From S010-25 sp964441285 (GTDB lineage: Bacteria; Pseudomonadota; Gammaproteobacteria; SZUA-229), in contig CAYTUK010000003.1 of the NCBI GenBank assembly GCA_964441285.1, forward strand, positions 165,501 through 229,500: a stretch of 64,000 nt of DNA. The letters run 5' to 3'. Position numbers and translations under genes: made by a program. The first letter of the stretch is position 1. Every line of letters starts with the position of its first letter. This document shows positions 24,664 to 33,808 of the stretch, piece after piece. A model generated the notes under the pieces. It saw only the letters and a program-made list of their open reading frames with translations, was not told where the DNA came from and did no database searches.

Positions 24664-25185
24664 TTAGCTGGACGTAGCGCGGATAGACTGGTTACAGTGT
24701 TTGCAGTAATACTGCATCTGTTGATTCAGGATACGGTAGTGACGAACTGCGCTTATCTGATGTTGCATACAGGCACAGTGGTAGTTGTAGCGTTTTTGTC
24801 GGCGTTGTGGAATACCGGTCAGGTCATAATTGCCGGTTACTTCTGGTTTTGCATTAAAGGTATGCATAAGGCCTTGCCACTCAATACCGTGAGGGCGAAT
24901 TTTTTTAAGCCCATACAAACAGTCGGTGATATAATGTGCTACTTCGTGTGGCACCGTCGATTGCAGGCTGTCATCAAAATAACGGGAAAAAATATAGGGG
25001 TTGTAGCGTATCCAGTGTTGTCGACCATTAACGCGGTACATGCCTGCATTTCTGCCCGATAAATCAAATAAAACGTCAATGCGCTTGAATGTTTGGTGGT
25101 AAGCCACCGTTGCCTGGTGAATGTAGTCGTACGTTTGTTCGATAACCTGTTTTTGTTGGTGCGTATTGATGGGTTCTATATCCAT
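24664..25185 (-). CDS. sprT: SprT-like zinc metalloprotease-fold protein
   Basis: The 173-residue protein has the gluzincin motif HEVAHY (His80, Glu81, His84), a further His in RPHGIEWQ and a C-terminal zinc-ribbon with CACMQH and CKHC. This is the E. coli SprT architecture, related to the human DNA-protein crosslink protease Spartan. The bacterial function is not established. It follows efpL by 14 bases on the same strand, so co-transcription is likely. Confidence 0.87.
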   Translation of the reverse strand: MDIEPINTHQQKQVIEQTYDYIHQATVAYHQTFKRIDVLFDLSGRNAGMYRVNGRQHWIRYNPYIFSRYFDDSLQSTVPHEVAHYITDCLYGLKKIRPHGIEWQGLMHTFNAKPEVTGNYDLTGIPQRRQKRYNYHCACMQHQISAVRHYRILNQQMQYYCKHCNQSIRATSS

Positions 25186-25199
25186 AGTATCTGGATAAA

Positions 25200-25763
25200 T
25201 TAGGCGCGAGAAATAAATTCGCGGGTTTCAGTATTAATTTTAATGGTTTCGCCCAGCGTTAAATATTCTGGTACCTGAATGATGAGGCCGGTAGGCATGG
25301 TTGCTGGTTTGGTGCGCGCAGAGGAAGAGGCAGATTTCATTCCCGGCGCACAATCGGTTATTTCCATAATGATGGTATTAGGCAGTTCTATGCCGAGCAG
25401 CTCGCCTTCACTAATGAGCGCGGTAATGTCTTCCATGCCATCATTGAGGAAGGGGCTTTCATCGGCGACGGCAGCATCAGACAGGGTAAATTGTTCGTAG
25501 TTTTCTGTGTCCATGAAAGTATAACCATCCCCATCACGATAAAGTAATTGCACCGTGCGGCGTGCCACATCGATTCCGGTGATGTTTTCATCACCTTTAA
25601 AACTGCGTTCAAATTTTTGTCCAGAACGAATGTCTTTACCAGAGATTTTATATAATGTGCTACCACTACGCGATGAGGGGGACTGGACAAAAATTTTTTT
25701 AATCAGGATATTTTTATTGTCCAGAATAAAAACCTGGCCTTTTTTGATTTCGTTTGCTTTCAT
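25200..25763 (-). CDS. yeiP: Elongation factor P-like protein EfpL (YeiP)
   Basis: The 187-residue protein has three EF-P beta-barrel domains. The domain-I loop reads QSPSSRSGSTLYK, with the Arg-containing extended loop of EfpL in place of the modified Lys of EF-P. EfpL helps ribosomes through polyproline and related stalls without modification. C-terminal GLIIQVPEYLTLGETIKINTETREFISR is the domain-III signature. The gene is divergent from arfB, and the gap contains a repeat of the dispersed family. Confidence 0.9.
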   Translation of the reverse strand: MKANEIKKGQVFILDNKNILIKKIFVQSPSSRSGSTLYKISGKDIRSGQKFERSFKGDENITGIDVARRTVQLLYRDGDGYTFMDTENYEQFTLSDAAVADESPFLNDGMEDITALISEGELLGIELPNTIIMEITDCAPGMKSASSSARTKPATMPTGLIIQVPEYLTLGETIKINTETREFISRA

Positions 25764-25764
25764 A

Positions 25765-25896
25765 TTAATAGTACGTATAAAAGACTACCCTTTGTTCAGA
25801 CCCGTCAGCCACAGGGATGCGGATGTCGAGCCTACATGGATGTATTCACTGCGTGTCTTGCACAAAGGGTAGCCTTTTTATGCGACTCAGTAGTAA
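25765..25896 (+). repeat. Dispersed ~132-bp palindromic repeat, copy 1
   Basis: Outer ends TTAATAGTACGTATAAAAG and CTTTTTATGCGACTCAGTAG are imperfect inverted repeats. Inside, CTACCCTTTGT (25784-25794) pairs with ACAAAGGGTAG (25862-25872). A small inner stem-loop resembles the CCGCA-GGGA-TGCGG of other copies but is weakened (CCACA). It fills the gap between efpL and arfB, starting two bases from the efpL ATG, and so lies in both promoter regions. Confidence 0.8.
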
Positions 25897-25981
25897 GTGA
25901 GTGGTGTAAATATTATTGCGTACATTGTATCGCTTTTTATGGGAGCTGATTAGCTTTAATCTCGAATTAATTGTCATCTTT

Positions 25982-26404
25982 ATGAGAATAAAAAATAGCA
26001 TTATTAATGACCGGGAAATAGAATTTTTCGCTGTGCGCGCGCAGGGTGCGGGTGGGCAAAATGTGAATAAGGTCGCTACGGCCATTCACTTGCGTTTTGA
26101 CATTCATGCTTCAAGCTTGTCTGTATGCCTGAAGCAGCGATTATTGGCTTTGCATGACAGTCGTATTAGTAAGGAAGGTGTGGTTATTATTAAATCACAA
26201 CAAACCCGTAGCCAGTTGAGTAATCGGGCGCTGGCGCTTGTGCGTCTGCAAGAATTGATCACATCCGTGCAGCTAACTCCAGGATTGAGACGGCCGACTC
26301 GACCAACAAAAAACTCCAGGTTAAAGCGGCTAAAAGGTAAGAATCATCGTGGTAAGATCAAAAAACTGCGTGGAAAAGTACATGACGATATAAGCAGAAT
26401 ATAG
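25982..26404 (+). CDS. arfB: Alternative ribosome-rescue factor ArfB (YaeJ)
   Basis: Starting at the ATG at 25982 gives 140 residues, the exact length of E. coli ArfB; the frame is open upstream from a TTG but that part is not family-like. The catalytic GGQ lies at residues 24-26 (AQGAGGQNVNK). The C-terminus is a basic tail (RPTRPTKNSRLKRLKGKNHRGKIKKLRG, broken here) that enters the mRNA channel of stalled ribosomes. ArfB hydrolyses peptidyl-tRNA on non-stop complexes. Confidence 0.92.
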   Translation: MRIKNSIINDREIEFFAVRAQGAGGQNVNKVATAIHLRFDIHASSLSVCLKQRLLALHDSRISKEGVVIIKSQQTRSQLSNRALALVRLQELITSVQLTPGLRRPTRPTKNSRLKRLKGKNHRGKIKKLRGKVHDDISRI

Positions 26405-26475
26405 TTTTTTTCAGGATAATGTCTTTTTCGGGTAATATGTACAGGATAATCGAAATTGTGCGACAGGGTGAAACA

Positions 26476-27219
26476 ATGGCAAATTGGTTAACAGCTCGTA
26501 TTCATGAAAAAAAGCAGTGGAATGCTCGCTTGTTCTCACTACAGATAGAGGTTGATTTTCCGGCATTCAAAGCGGGACAGTTTGCCCGAGTGGCACTTGA
26601 TATTGATGGTGAGCGCATAGCCCGTCCGTATTCTCTGGTAAATACAGCGGCTGAGCCCTGTCTTGAAATATATTTTAATATTGTACCGGAGGGGCCGCTG
26701 TCACCTAAACTGGCCGCGCTGGAAACAGGAGATGAAATTTTTGTGACGGATGCGGCGAACGGCTTTATGGTGGTGGACGAAGTGCCGGCATGTAAGCATT
26801 TATGGATGCTGGCAACAGGTACGGGTCTGGGGCCGTTTCTTTCTATTTTGAAATCAACACCACCCTGGCAACGGTTTGAAAAAATGGTACTGGCTTATTC
26901 TGTTCGTGATGCCTCCGAGCTTTCTTACCAGCCACTTATTCAACAGTTACAGCAACAGCACCGAAATCAATTTATTTTTGCACCCTTTGTTACCCGCGAA
27001 GTGATCGCCGACAGCATCAATAAACGTATCCCGGACTGTCTTGAAAGTGGTGAGTTTGAAGCATGTACTGGGATAACGATTAATACCGAGGACTCGCATG
27101 TGATGATGTGTGGTAGTGCGGCGATGATTAGTAGTGTAACGGAGGTTCTGCATAAGCGTGGGTTACGCAAACATCGGCGGCGGGAACCAGGGCATTTGAC
27201 AACGGAAAAATATCATTAG
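26476..27219 (+). CDS. fpr: Ferredoxin/flavodoxin-NADP reductase
   Basis: The ATG at 26476 (MANWLTARI) has AGGGTG seven bases upstream and aligns with the E. coli Fpr start MADWVTGKV; the open frame begins 19 codons earlier. The 247-residue protein shows FAD motifs RPYSLVNT and the NADP domain (LATGTGLGPFLSIL, SHVMMCGSAAMI) and ends in RRREPGHLTTEKYH like Fpr. It moves electrons between NADP(H) and ferredoxin or flavodoxin. Confidence 0.93.
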   Translation: MANWLTARIHEKKQWNARLFSLQIEVDFPAFKAGQFARVALDIDGERIARPYSLVNTAAEPCLEIYFNIVPEGPLSPKLAALETGDEIFVTDAANGFMVVDEVPACKHLWMLATGTGLGPFLSILKSTPPWQRFEKMVLAYSVRDASELSYQPLIQQLQQQHRNQFIFAPFVTREVIADSINKRIPDCLESGEFEACTGITINTEDSHVMMCGSAAMISSVTEVLHKRGLRKHRRREPGHLTTEKYH

Positions 27220-27239
27220 GGCATAACCTGTTATTCTGT

Positions 27240-27905
27240 TTACACATTATCTTCCAGAAAGCGCTGGAAATTGCGTGCATCAATAATCTGTGTGCCGTCA
27301 CAGTTAAACTGCATCCGTACAATACCCTGAACCATACAGATTGTGATATTGCGTAAATAATATTCTTCAATGTCGCGCAGGTGTTTAACCGTTGAAAGGA
27401 TATGAGGAATATTTTCCGGTTCAAGTGGTTTCCAGTGATCGGAGCGGCGATTAAGAATATTCTGCCAGTAAATTGGCATATTTTTATATTGCGTAGAAGC
27501 ACGTAAGGTGGTGTAGAGCTGGCGCATCAGGTTGATTTTTTCATCGTACCGAATAGTGGGAAAGTGCCGATTAATGTATTCAGTGTTAGCCAGTTTCTCG
27601 GCATCGTGAATTTCCTGGCGTAATGGGTCGAAAATTGAGTTAGTGCGTATTTCGCCGCTATTGAAACCGATAAACATACGGTAGATACCCCGATTAAGCA
27701 TTAAATCCTCCAGGTGGGGGCCAAGCTGATCAAACAGGCTGTCGACTTTGCTGCTGTAACGTTTACGCAGGGGAGCGCTTTCTCGAAGTGAAGGGTCCCC
27801 TTTAATGCCCACGATGACCTGATCACTATCGAGTCCGGCGGCACTGACAATGCTTTCCTTTAGGATCAGTTCTTCTACATTTTCTTCGGTGGATGGCGGT
27901 TGCAT
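27240..27905 (-). CDS. Unrecognised soluble protein
   Basis: The 221-residue frame has normal composition, no signal peptide and no membrane helix. It is rich in charged helices (EEYYLRNITICMVQ, LRQEIHDAEKLANTEYINRHFP). The segment MFIGFNSGEIRTNSIFDPL looks like a structured beta-turn core. I do not recognise a family. It converges on fpr and is divergent from the ExeA-like gene. Codon use looks like its neighbours, so it is probably a real gene. Confidence 0.6.
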   Translation of the reverse strand: MQPPSTEENVEELILKESIVSAAGLDSDQVIVGIKGDPSLRESAPLRKRYSSKVDSLFDQLGPHLEDLMLNRGIYRMFIGFNSGEIRTNSIFDPLRQEIHDAEKLANTEYINRHFPTIRYDEKINLMRQLYTTLRASTQYKNMPIYWQNILNRRSDHWKPLEPENIPHILSTVKHLRDIEEYYLRNITICMVQGIVRMQFNCDGTQIIDARNFQRFLEDNV

Positions 27906-28147
27906 TGTTTATACCTGTTTCATCTATTCTGTTAGTAAGTTGCTGTTTTGTGCGGAGGCCAATATCGGCCTCAGCCCATTCTGGTGTTAGTGTATAGTAA
28001 CGAGTCTGGATGTTTACGCATACATTATTTACTGGAGCGTCTATTATAGGTGTATTAATTTAAAAATTTCATGGCAGATTTCATTAACAATGAATGTGTT
28101 TAATGTAGCGCGATGATCTTAAATGAATAAACTGGATTTATAACACT

Positions 28148-29896
28148 ATGTATGAAGCTTTTTATGGTCTCCGGGATAAGCCTTTTTCTATGCTGCCCGA
28201 CCCCAGATTTCTCTATCTAAGCAAAAAACACCAGACGGCTCTTACCTTGCTGGAATATGGCCTGATGAATAGTGTCGGGTTCTGTGTTATCAGTGGCGAA
28301 ACCGGTGCGGGTAAAACCACGCTGTTAAGAAAACTGCTAGAGCGTATTGATGATTCTTATACGGTAGGCATGATTACCAATACGCATCAGTCATTTGGTA
28401 GCTTGCTTGACTGGATATTGTCTGCGTTTAACCTGCATACGGGTCATATCCCCCAGGTTGAAATGCATCAGAAATTAATGGATTTCCTGATTGCGGAATA
28501 TGCAAAAAATAAAAAAGTTTTACTGATTGTCGATGAAGCGCAAAATATGAAAGCCGAGGCGCTTGAAGAATTGCGTATGTTGTCCAATGTTAATTCTGAA
28601 AAAGACCAGTTAGTACAGGTAATTCTCGCTGGACAGCCCGGATTAAAAGAAACCCTGAGAATTCCTGAATTAGTACAGTTTGCACAGCGCATCGGTGTGG
28701 ATTATCACCTTGGAACACTGAATGCAATAGAAACCTGTGGTTATATTCAGCACCGATTGATCACTGCTGGTGCCGAACACGATGTGTTTACCCCGGCGGC
28801 CTGTGAGCGGATTCATAATTATAGTGGTGGTACGCCCCGATTAATTAATTTATTGTGCGACACGGTGATGGTGTATGGGTTTGCTGATCAGCGGGCGTTA
28901 ATTGATGTTGATCTGGTTGAAGAGATGGTACAGGAGCGGATGAAGGACAGTCTGGTGCCACTGGTTAATCGTGAGTTGCCGAAAGATAATGATCAGCAGG
29001 CGATGGAGAAACTGGTTCGTGACTTTCCCTCGATCACCAGCCATCATAACAATGAACAGGACGGCGTTGCAGCCGAAGCAGCAAGTGGAACACGGGATAG
29101 CAAGGAACCGTCGGCTGCCGCTGAGTCTGATGTTGATCGAGCACCTGTCTGCGAGGAACCGGATGCAGTAGTAGAAAAAAAATTGGTAATTAATACCGTC
29201 GAAACCCTTTCACCTGAGCCAGCAGAAGCAGCAATATCCCAATGGAAGCGTTATGCTATTGCTGCAATGGGCTTGATTGTTGTTGCTTTTCTTTTGTATA
29301 GAGCCGGCTTTTTAACCAGTAGCGCACCACTGCCTGAACAGGCTTTAAAAAAACCGGCTAACGGTAATAGCACGTTCCCGTTAGCGCAGGCGCGGCAGGC
29401 ACTTGAAAATGAGAAAAAGAAACTGAGGAAACAGGCGCAAACGTTACAGCAGGAAAAAAAACAGGCACTGGCTAAAATGGCAGCAGAAAAAAATCTGGCT
29501 GAAAAAGGTGCGGCTAGAGCCGCCGCCACATTAACAGCTGCCGTGCTAAAAAATAGACAGAAAGTAGAAAAACTGGAGGCGGCAGCAAAAAAACGCCAAT
29601 GGCTTGCTCAACAGCAGGCAAGGTTGGCCTGGCAGGCGCATGAAAAAGAAAATGCCAGGCTGCTGGCCGAGAAACGAAATCTGATAAAGGCGCGTTTAAA
29701 AGACCGGCAGCAGTTACAGAAAATAGAGAAAATACGGCAGCTCGAAAAGGCGAAGCGCGCACAGCCGTTGCTGCAACAGTCTGAATCGGTTGTGGCAACA
29801 GACTCAGAGGGGGTGAAGCCGGAAAAAAAAACAAAAAAATTTATTGATGCCTCCTGTGTTGGTGCGGTTGCCAGGTTTAAATCAACCTGCCGCTAG
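28148..29896 (+). CDS. ExeA/GspA-like AAA ATPase with membrane anchor and coiled coil
   Basis: Residues 1-270 form an ExeA-type AAA domain: opening MYEAFYGLRDKPFSMLPDPRFLY, Walker A GETGAGKTT (~49-57), Walker B VLLIVDEAQNM and the sensor AGQPGL. A linker leads to one membrane helix (~368-386), then a long Ala/Lys/Gln-rich coiled coil (~415-550) and a short tail with two Cys (SCVGAVARFKSTCR). The anchor places the ATPase in the cytoplasm and the coiled coil in the periplasm. Relatives serve type II secretion, MSHA pili or exopolysaccharide export, but no such genes are adjacent. Confidence 0.8.
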   Translation: MYEAFYGLRDKPFSMLPDPRFLYLSKKHQTALTLLEYGLMNSVGFCVISGETGAGKTTLLRKLLERIDDSYTVGMITNTHQSFGSLLDWILSAFNLHTGHIPQVEMHQKLMDFLIAEYAKNKKVLLIVDEAQNMKAEALEELRMLSNVNSEKDQLVQVILAGQPGLKETLRIPELVQFAQRIGVDYHLGTLNAIETCGYIQHRLITAGAEHDVFTPAACERIHNYSGGTPRLINLLCDTVMVYGFADQRALIDVDLVEEMVQERMKDSLVPLVNRELPKDNDQQAMEKLVRDFPSITSHHNNEQDGVAAEAASGTRDSKEPSAAAESDVDRAPVCEEPDAVVEKKLVINTVETLSPEPAEAAISQWKRYAIAAMGLIVVAFLLYRAGFLTSSAPLPEQALKKPANGNSTFPLAQARQALENEKKKLRKQAQTLQQEKKQALAKMAAEKNLAEKGAARAAATLTAAVLKNRQKVEKLEAAAKKRQWLAQQQARLAWQAHEKENARLLAEKRNLIKARLKDRQQLQKIEKIRQLEKAKRAQPLLQQSESVVATDSEGVKPEKKTKKFIDASCVGAVARFKSTCR

Positions 29897-29994
29897 TCCT
29901 GATGTTCCAGGAAAAGCTACAGGCTTCATGTTACGTTTGAAATAAACAGGATGAACGTATTGCTGCGCTATTGCGATGAGTTAGATATCAGCGG

Positions 29995-30255
29995 TTATCC
30001 GGTGTTACTTTTGTCTGATCTGGCTTTATGATTAAATGTTTCACCGGTCTCTTCAGCCGGATTTTGTACGGTTGCTTCGGCAGGGAACAGCGCTTTTAGA
30101 TCAGACATGGACAACGTGTCACCTTTTTCATCATAACGCTGCCAGATTTGTTCCCAGCGTTCATCGTTAAAGTAGAAACCTGTTGGTAACAGGCATACGG
30201 TGCGCTGATGAATATCAGTAATGACTTTAGGTTCGATGAGCTTTCCGCTGGACAT
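29995..30255 (-). CDS. Small unrecognised protein
   Basis: The 86-residue frame starts MSSGKLIEPKVITDIHQRTVCLLPTG and has aromatic FYFNDERWEQIWQRYDEKG, then an acidic, disordered-looking tail. It has no signal peptide or membrane helix. It is convergent with the ExeA-like gene and stands alone on its strand. I do not recognise it; coding status rests on composition only. Confidence 0.45.
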   Translation of the reverse strand: MSSGKLIEPKVITDIHQRTVCLLPTGFYFNDERWEQIWQRYDEKGDTLSMSDLKALFPAEATVQNPAEETGETFNHKARSDKSNTG

Positions 30256-30501
30256 GCAGTAATTTTAGCGTGTTTTAGTTAGGCTGGTGTTTTATTGTAC
30301 ACGTCCCATTTTACAATTTCCATGTTTTAAACGCATAAAGCGCCTGCCGTTATTCATAAGCGCGGCTATCCCTAATGGTTAGCGGTATGGCATATTGGTT
30401 CAGGTATAATAGTCCGTTATTTAAAATATATTTTTGCGCCCGTGGGTTATTCGTCTACTGCAGTTGATGGGTATTTAAAGCTCGGGTCAGGTAATTACAT
30501 T

Positions 30502-31200
30502 ATGACAACTAAGCAAGATATTGACACAGTAATTGATAGTTCGGCACCCGCCCAATCTATCGAAGAAATCCAGAAATACCTGGAAGATAAACAGGCGGCT
30601 TATGCTGCGCTGGATGAGAAAGTTGATCCGGTAGCACGCGCACGTCTGCAACTGGATGTGGCAGAAGCGCTGGTTGGGGTTAACCGTGCTGATGAAGCCT
30701 GGGAAAAAGCACGCATGGCGATGCAGGTTTTTATTGATAAAGAACAATGGCAGGACGCTGTTGAAAGCTGTGATGTGTTGTATCAGTCTTCGCAGCCAGC
30801 TTCACTGGTTGCGTTGGCACAGGGTATCTGGTTAGCGGTGACCTACCCGATGGAACCACAGCTGACGATAAATATGCTGGGTTATCTCATTGATGAAACC
30901 CCGCCCAATGCCGACGGCGCAGCGATTGCCGCGATTACGGCGCATTATATAGCCGATATTCGGACGGATGAAGATAAGCGCGAAAGCCTCACTTTCCTAA
31001 CGCAACAAATGCTTGCGAATGTGGCCGAAGCGCACTCTTCGGTAAAAGATCAGGCCGGAATGACTGCCTGGATGGAGCGCCTGCAATTGACCGACCCAGC
31101 GATATTTTTACCTCGATTATCGTTGGTACTGGGCGCGGTTGTACCCGCAGATCAATGGTGGTTCGACCGTGATGCCCTGCGTGAGAAGCTACCGGAATAA
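30502..31200 (+). CDS. Unrecognised helical-repeat-like protein
   Basis: I start at the ATG at 30502 (MTTKQDIDTV) with AGGT nine bases upstream; a GTG at 30442 is in frame but lacks a ribosome site. The ~232-residue protein is acidic and all-helical by eye, with TPR-like repeats (ARLQLDVAEALVGVNRADEAWEKARMA broken across helices). Its end, PADQWWFDRDALREKLPE, is tryptophan-rich. It precedes thiO by 18 bases on the same strand and is probably in one operon with it. Function unknown. Confidence 0.65.
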   Translation: MTTKQDIDTVIDSSAPAQSIEEIQKYLEDKQAAYAALDEKVDPVARARLQLDVAEALVGVNRADEAWEKARMAMQVFIDKEQWQDAVESCDVLYQSSQPASLVALAQGIWLAVTYPMEPQLTINMLGYLIDETPPNADGAAIAAITAHYIADIRTDEDKRESLTFLTQQMLANVAEAHSSVKDQAGMTAWMERLQLTDPAIFLPRLSLVLGAVVPADQWWFDRDALREKLPE

Positions 31201-31218
31201 ATAGCGCAGCTTTTTCTT

Positions 31219-32307
31219 ATGTCTGAATGCATCATCGTTGGCGGTGGCGTTATTGGTCTGCTTACCGCGCGGGCTTTGTTTAAGTCGGGTATGGATGTCT
31301 TGCTCCTTGAACGTGGCGTTCTGGGTGGCGAGTCCTCGTGGGCCGGCGGGGGCATTGTTTCGCCATTATATGCCTGGCGTTATGCGGATGCGGTCAACCA
31401 GCTCGCCGAACGCAGTAAACAGCTTTATCCACAATTGGTGGCGGAACTTCTGGATGAAAGTGGAGTTGATAGCGAGCTGATTCGTAGCGGTTTATTTGTT
31501 CTGGTGGATGAGGCCGTTGAGCCTGTCCGCCAATGGGGTAAACGCTGGTTAGTCGATATGGAATATCTCGTAGATCGTACTGAAATAAAGTCGCTGGAAC
31601 CTGCTGTTGGTGAGGCTGTTGGTGCCGGTTTCTGGATGCCGGATATTATGCAGGTACGCAACCCGAAACTGGTGAAAGCACTAAGGGGAAGCTTTAATAG
31701 ACTGAACATCCCCTACAGAGAACATTGTTCAATTGTTGAGATACTGGTGGAAGACGATAAAATAATCGGGGTGCGTAGCGAAAAGGAGGTTTTCCACAGC
31801 AATAAAGTTGTGCTTGCAAGCGGTGCCTGGACCGCACAGTTCAGCGTAACCACCGATACTGTTGCGGTGCAGCCAGTGAAGGGGCAAATGATTATGTATC
31901 GAGGTGTCCCTGATCTGTTGAAACGTATTGTATTGGCGGAAGGGCATTATGTTATTCCCCGTAAAGACGGCCGGATTTTAGCCGGCAGTACACTGGAAAA
32001 AATGGGGTTCGATAAAACGATTTCAGACGCTGCAATGGTTGAATTGCATCACGCTGCCATCGCGCTTGTACCACAGCTTGAAACTTTGGTGATTGAGCGT
32101 CAGTGGGCGGGGTTACGGCCGGGTACAGAAAGTGGTATTCCTTATGTCTGTGCGCATGATAAAATTGATGGGCTTTATATTCATGCTGGACATTACCGTA
32201 ATGGGATTGTGCTGGGTGCCGCTTCTGCCGAACTGATGGCTGCAATCGTGCTGGGAGAAATACCAAAATTTGCTGTCTCACCATACGCAATGACCGCACC
32301 GCATTGA
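31219..32307 (+). CDS. thiO: Glycine oxidase ThiO
   Basis: The 362-residue protein has an N-terminal FAD motif IIVGGGVIGLLTA, the second flavin motif SSWAGGGIVSPL and the C-terminal RPGTESGIPYV-x-GHYRNGIVLG typical of ThiO. It oxidises glycine to iminoacetate for the thiazole ring of thiamine. No thiG or thiS is adjacent. A D-amino-acid dehydrogenase is the alternative, but the HYRNGI-LG pattern favours ThiO. Confidence 0.85.
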   Translation: MSECIIVGGGVIGLLTARALFKSGMDVLLLERGVLGGESSWAGGGIVSPLYAWRYADAVNQLAERSKQLYPQLVAELLDESGVDSELIRSGLFVLVDEAVEPVRQWGKRWLVDMEYLVDRTEIKSLEPAVGEAVGAGFWMPDIMQVRNPKLVKALRGSFNRLNIPYREHCSIVEILVEDDKIIGVRSEKEVFHSNKVVLASGAWTAQFSVTTDTVAVQPVKGQMIMYRGVPDLLKRIVLAEGHYVIPRKDGRILAGSTLEKMGFDKTISDAAMVELHHAAIALVPQLETLVIERQWAGLRPGTESGIPYVCAHDKIDGLYIHAGHYRNGIVLGAASAELMAAIVLGEIPKFAVSPYAMTAPH

Positions 32308-32374
32308 TGGTGAATAATAATTGCTTCCCTGAATAATGACATTTGATGTCATTTTCCGATAAGATATCGGCGCC

Positions 32375-32451
32375 GCCGGAATAGCTCCAATTGGTAGAGC
32401 AAGTCATTCGTAATGACGAGGTTGGGAGTTCGATTCTCCCTTCCGGCACCA
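32375..32451 (+). tRNA. tRNA-Thr (anticodon CGT)
   Basis: The acceptor stem GCCGGAA (32375-32381) pairs with TTCCGGC (32441-32447), followed by A and an encoded CCA (32449-32451). The D-arm TAGCTCCAATTGGTAGAGC, the anticodon loop TTCGTAA and the TTCGATTC T-loop are all in place. The layout matches E. coli thrW. A T-run follows directly and may end transcription. Confidence 0.95.
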
Positions 32452-32614
32452 TTTTTCTATCCCAGAGTAGCCTGTAGAATATTCTGAGTCAGGCTCCTGG
32501 AAAATGGCCAGTAGATGCATTCGTTAAAGTATAGAAATTGCTGACAAAGACGACAGATTAAAGCACAATACCTAACCTGAAATCATTATTAATTTAAATT
32601 TAGAGTGTAAGGGA

Positions 32615-33808
32615 ATGCAGGGTAAACACCACTTATTGATCGTTGACGATGAACCGGAAATCGGAGAACTGATACGTGATATTGCACTAGAAGTTGGATT
32701 TGATGCGCAGTTTATTGATAAGGCAGTAGATTTTGAGCGTTATTATACTAGCGACACGCATGTGGTAGTGCTGGATTTGTTTATGCCCGAGCGCGATGGC
32801 ATAGAATTATTGCGGGTAATGGCAGATTTAAATGCGACCTCAGCGATCATATTAATAAGTGGGTACGATAAAAGTGTATTGAGTTCGGCAAAAAAACTGG
32901 CAAAAGAGCAGGGATTATTTGTTGCTGGTGCGTTATCGAAGCCGTTTCGATATGAGGAAATACAGCTTTTATTGAGTAATCTGGCATTTTTATCACTGGA
33001 TCACCAGCATGAATCGGGTTTACTCGATCCTGGGATTGTTACCGAAGAGAATTTAAGGCGAGCAATAGAAGCCGATCAACTTGAGGTACACTTTCAGCCC
33101 CAGGTTGAATTTAGCAGTGGCAAACTAATTGGTGTTGAGGCATTAGTGCGTTGGCGACATCCGAGTTGTGGCCTGATTATGCCTAATTATTTCATCCCGT
33201 TGGTGGAGCAGGCGGGTTTAATGGATCTGCTTACATTAAACGTGCTGGAAAAATCTTTACAGCAGACCAGTGAATGGTTGCAGCAAGGTTTGCATATTAA
33301 TGTTGCGATAAATATGCCGCCGGTGAGTTTTCAAAACCTTGATTTGCCTGAAGCGATCTGTGAAGTTATTAAGGCCTACGGATTGGAAGCAGAGCAGGTG
33401 ACATTGGAAGTGACCGAAACAACATTGATGCAGGAACTGATTAAGTCGCTGGATATCCTCACCCGCATTCGCATGAAAGGCATATCGTTATCGATTGATG
33501 ATTTTGGTACGGGTTATTCTTCTATGGTGCAACTTTACCGGATCCCTTTTTCAGAGTTAAAGATTGATTTGTCGTTTGTAAAAAAAGCCACCACCGAGCC
33601 GGAAGCGTTGGCCATTGTAAAAATGATTACGATGTTAGGGCATGAGCTAGGCATGACAATTGTTGCAGAAGGTGTCGAGGATGAGGCGACCTGGAACTTA
33701 TTACTGGCGCTGGGGTGTGATGTTGCACAGGGTTATTATATTGCGAAACCAATGGAGGGGGAGCGTATTTTAGCCTGGTCTAACAGTGCGGCTGGACTTG
33801 TTGGCTAA
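32615..33808 (+). CDS. Response regulator with EAL output (c-di-GMP phosphodiesterase)
   Basis: The 397-residue protein has a receiver domain (VDDEPE, acceptor Asp54 in VLDLFMP, Lys in LSKPF) and a complete EAL domain: EALVRW near 174, AINMPP, EVTETTL, SIDDFGTGYSS, LKIDLSFV, AEGVED and QGYYIAKP. All metal and catalytic residues are kept, so it should hydrolyse c-di-GMP under phosphorylation control. A GTAAGGGA site precedes the ATG. The cognate kinase is not adjacent. It lies just before the motility block and the PilZ protein at 46521-47261 could read the c-di-GMP. Confidence 0.92.
   Translation: MQGKHHLLIVDDEPEIGELIRDIALEVGFDAQFIDKAVDFERYYTSDTHVVVLDLFMPERDGIELLRVMADLNATSAIILISGYDKSVLSSAKKLAKEQGLFVAGALSKPFRYEEIQLLLSNLAFLSLDHQHESGLLDPGIVTEENLRRAIEADQLEVHFQPQVEFSSGKLIGVEALVRWRHPSCGLIMPNYFIPLVEQAGLMDLLTLNVLEKSLQQTSEWLQQGLHINVAINMPPVSFQNLDLPEAICEVIKAYGLEAEQVTLEVTETTLMQELIKSLDILTRIRMKGISLSIDDFGTGYSSMVQLYRIPFSELKIDLSFVKKATTEPEALAIVKMITMLGHELGMTIVAEGVEDEATWNLLLALGCDVAQGYYIAKPMEGERILAWSNSAAGLVG

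Noticed and set aside
24655..25062. 135-codon plus-strand frame
   Set aside because: Lies opposite sprT, whose zinc motifs are clear; no ribosome site or family match.
31952..32452. 166-codon minus-strand frame overlapping thiO and tRNA-Thr
   Set aside because: It begins MVPEGRIELPTSSL, a well-known artefact of reading through a tRNA gene backwards; the tRNA and thiO explain the region.
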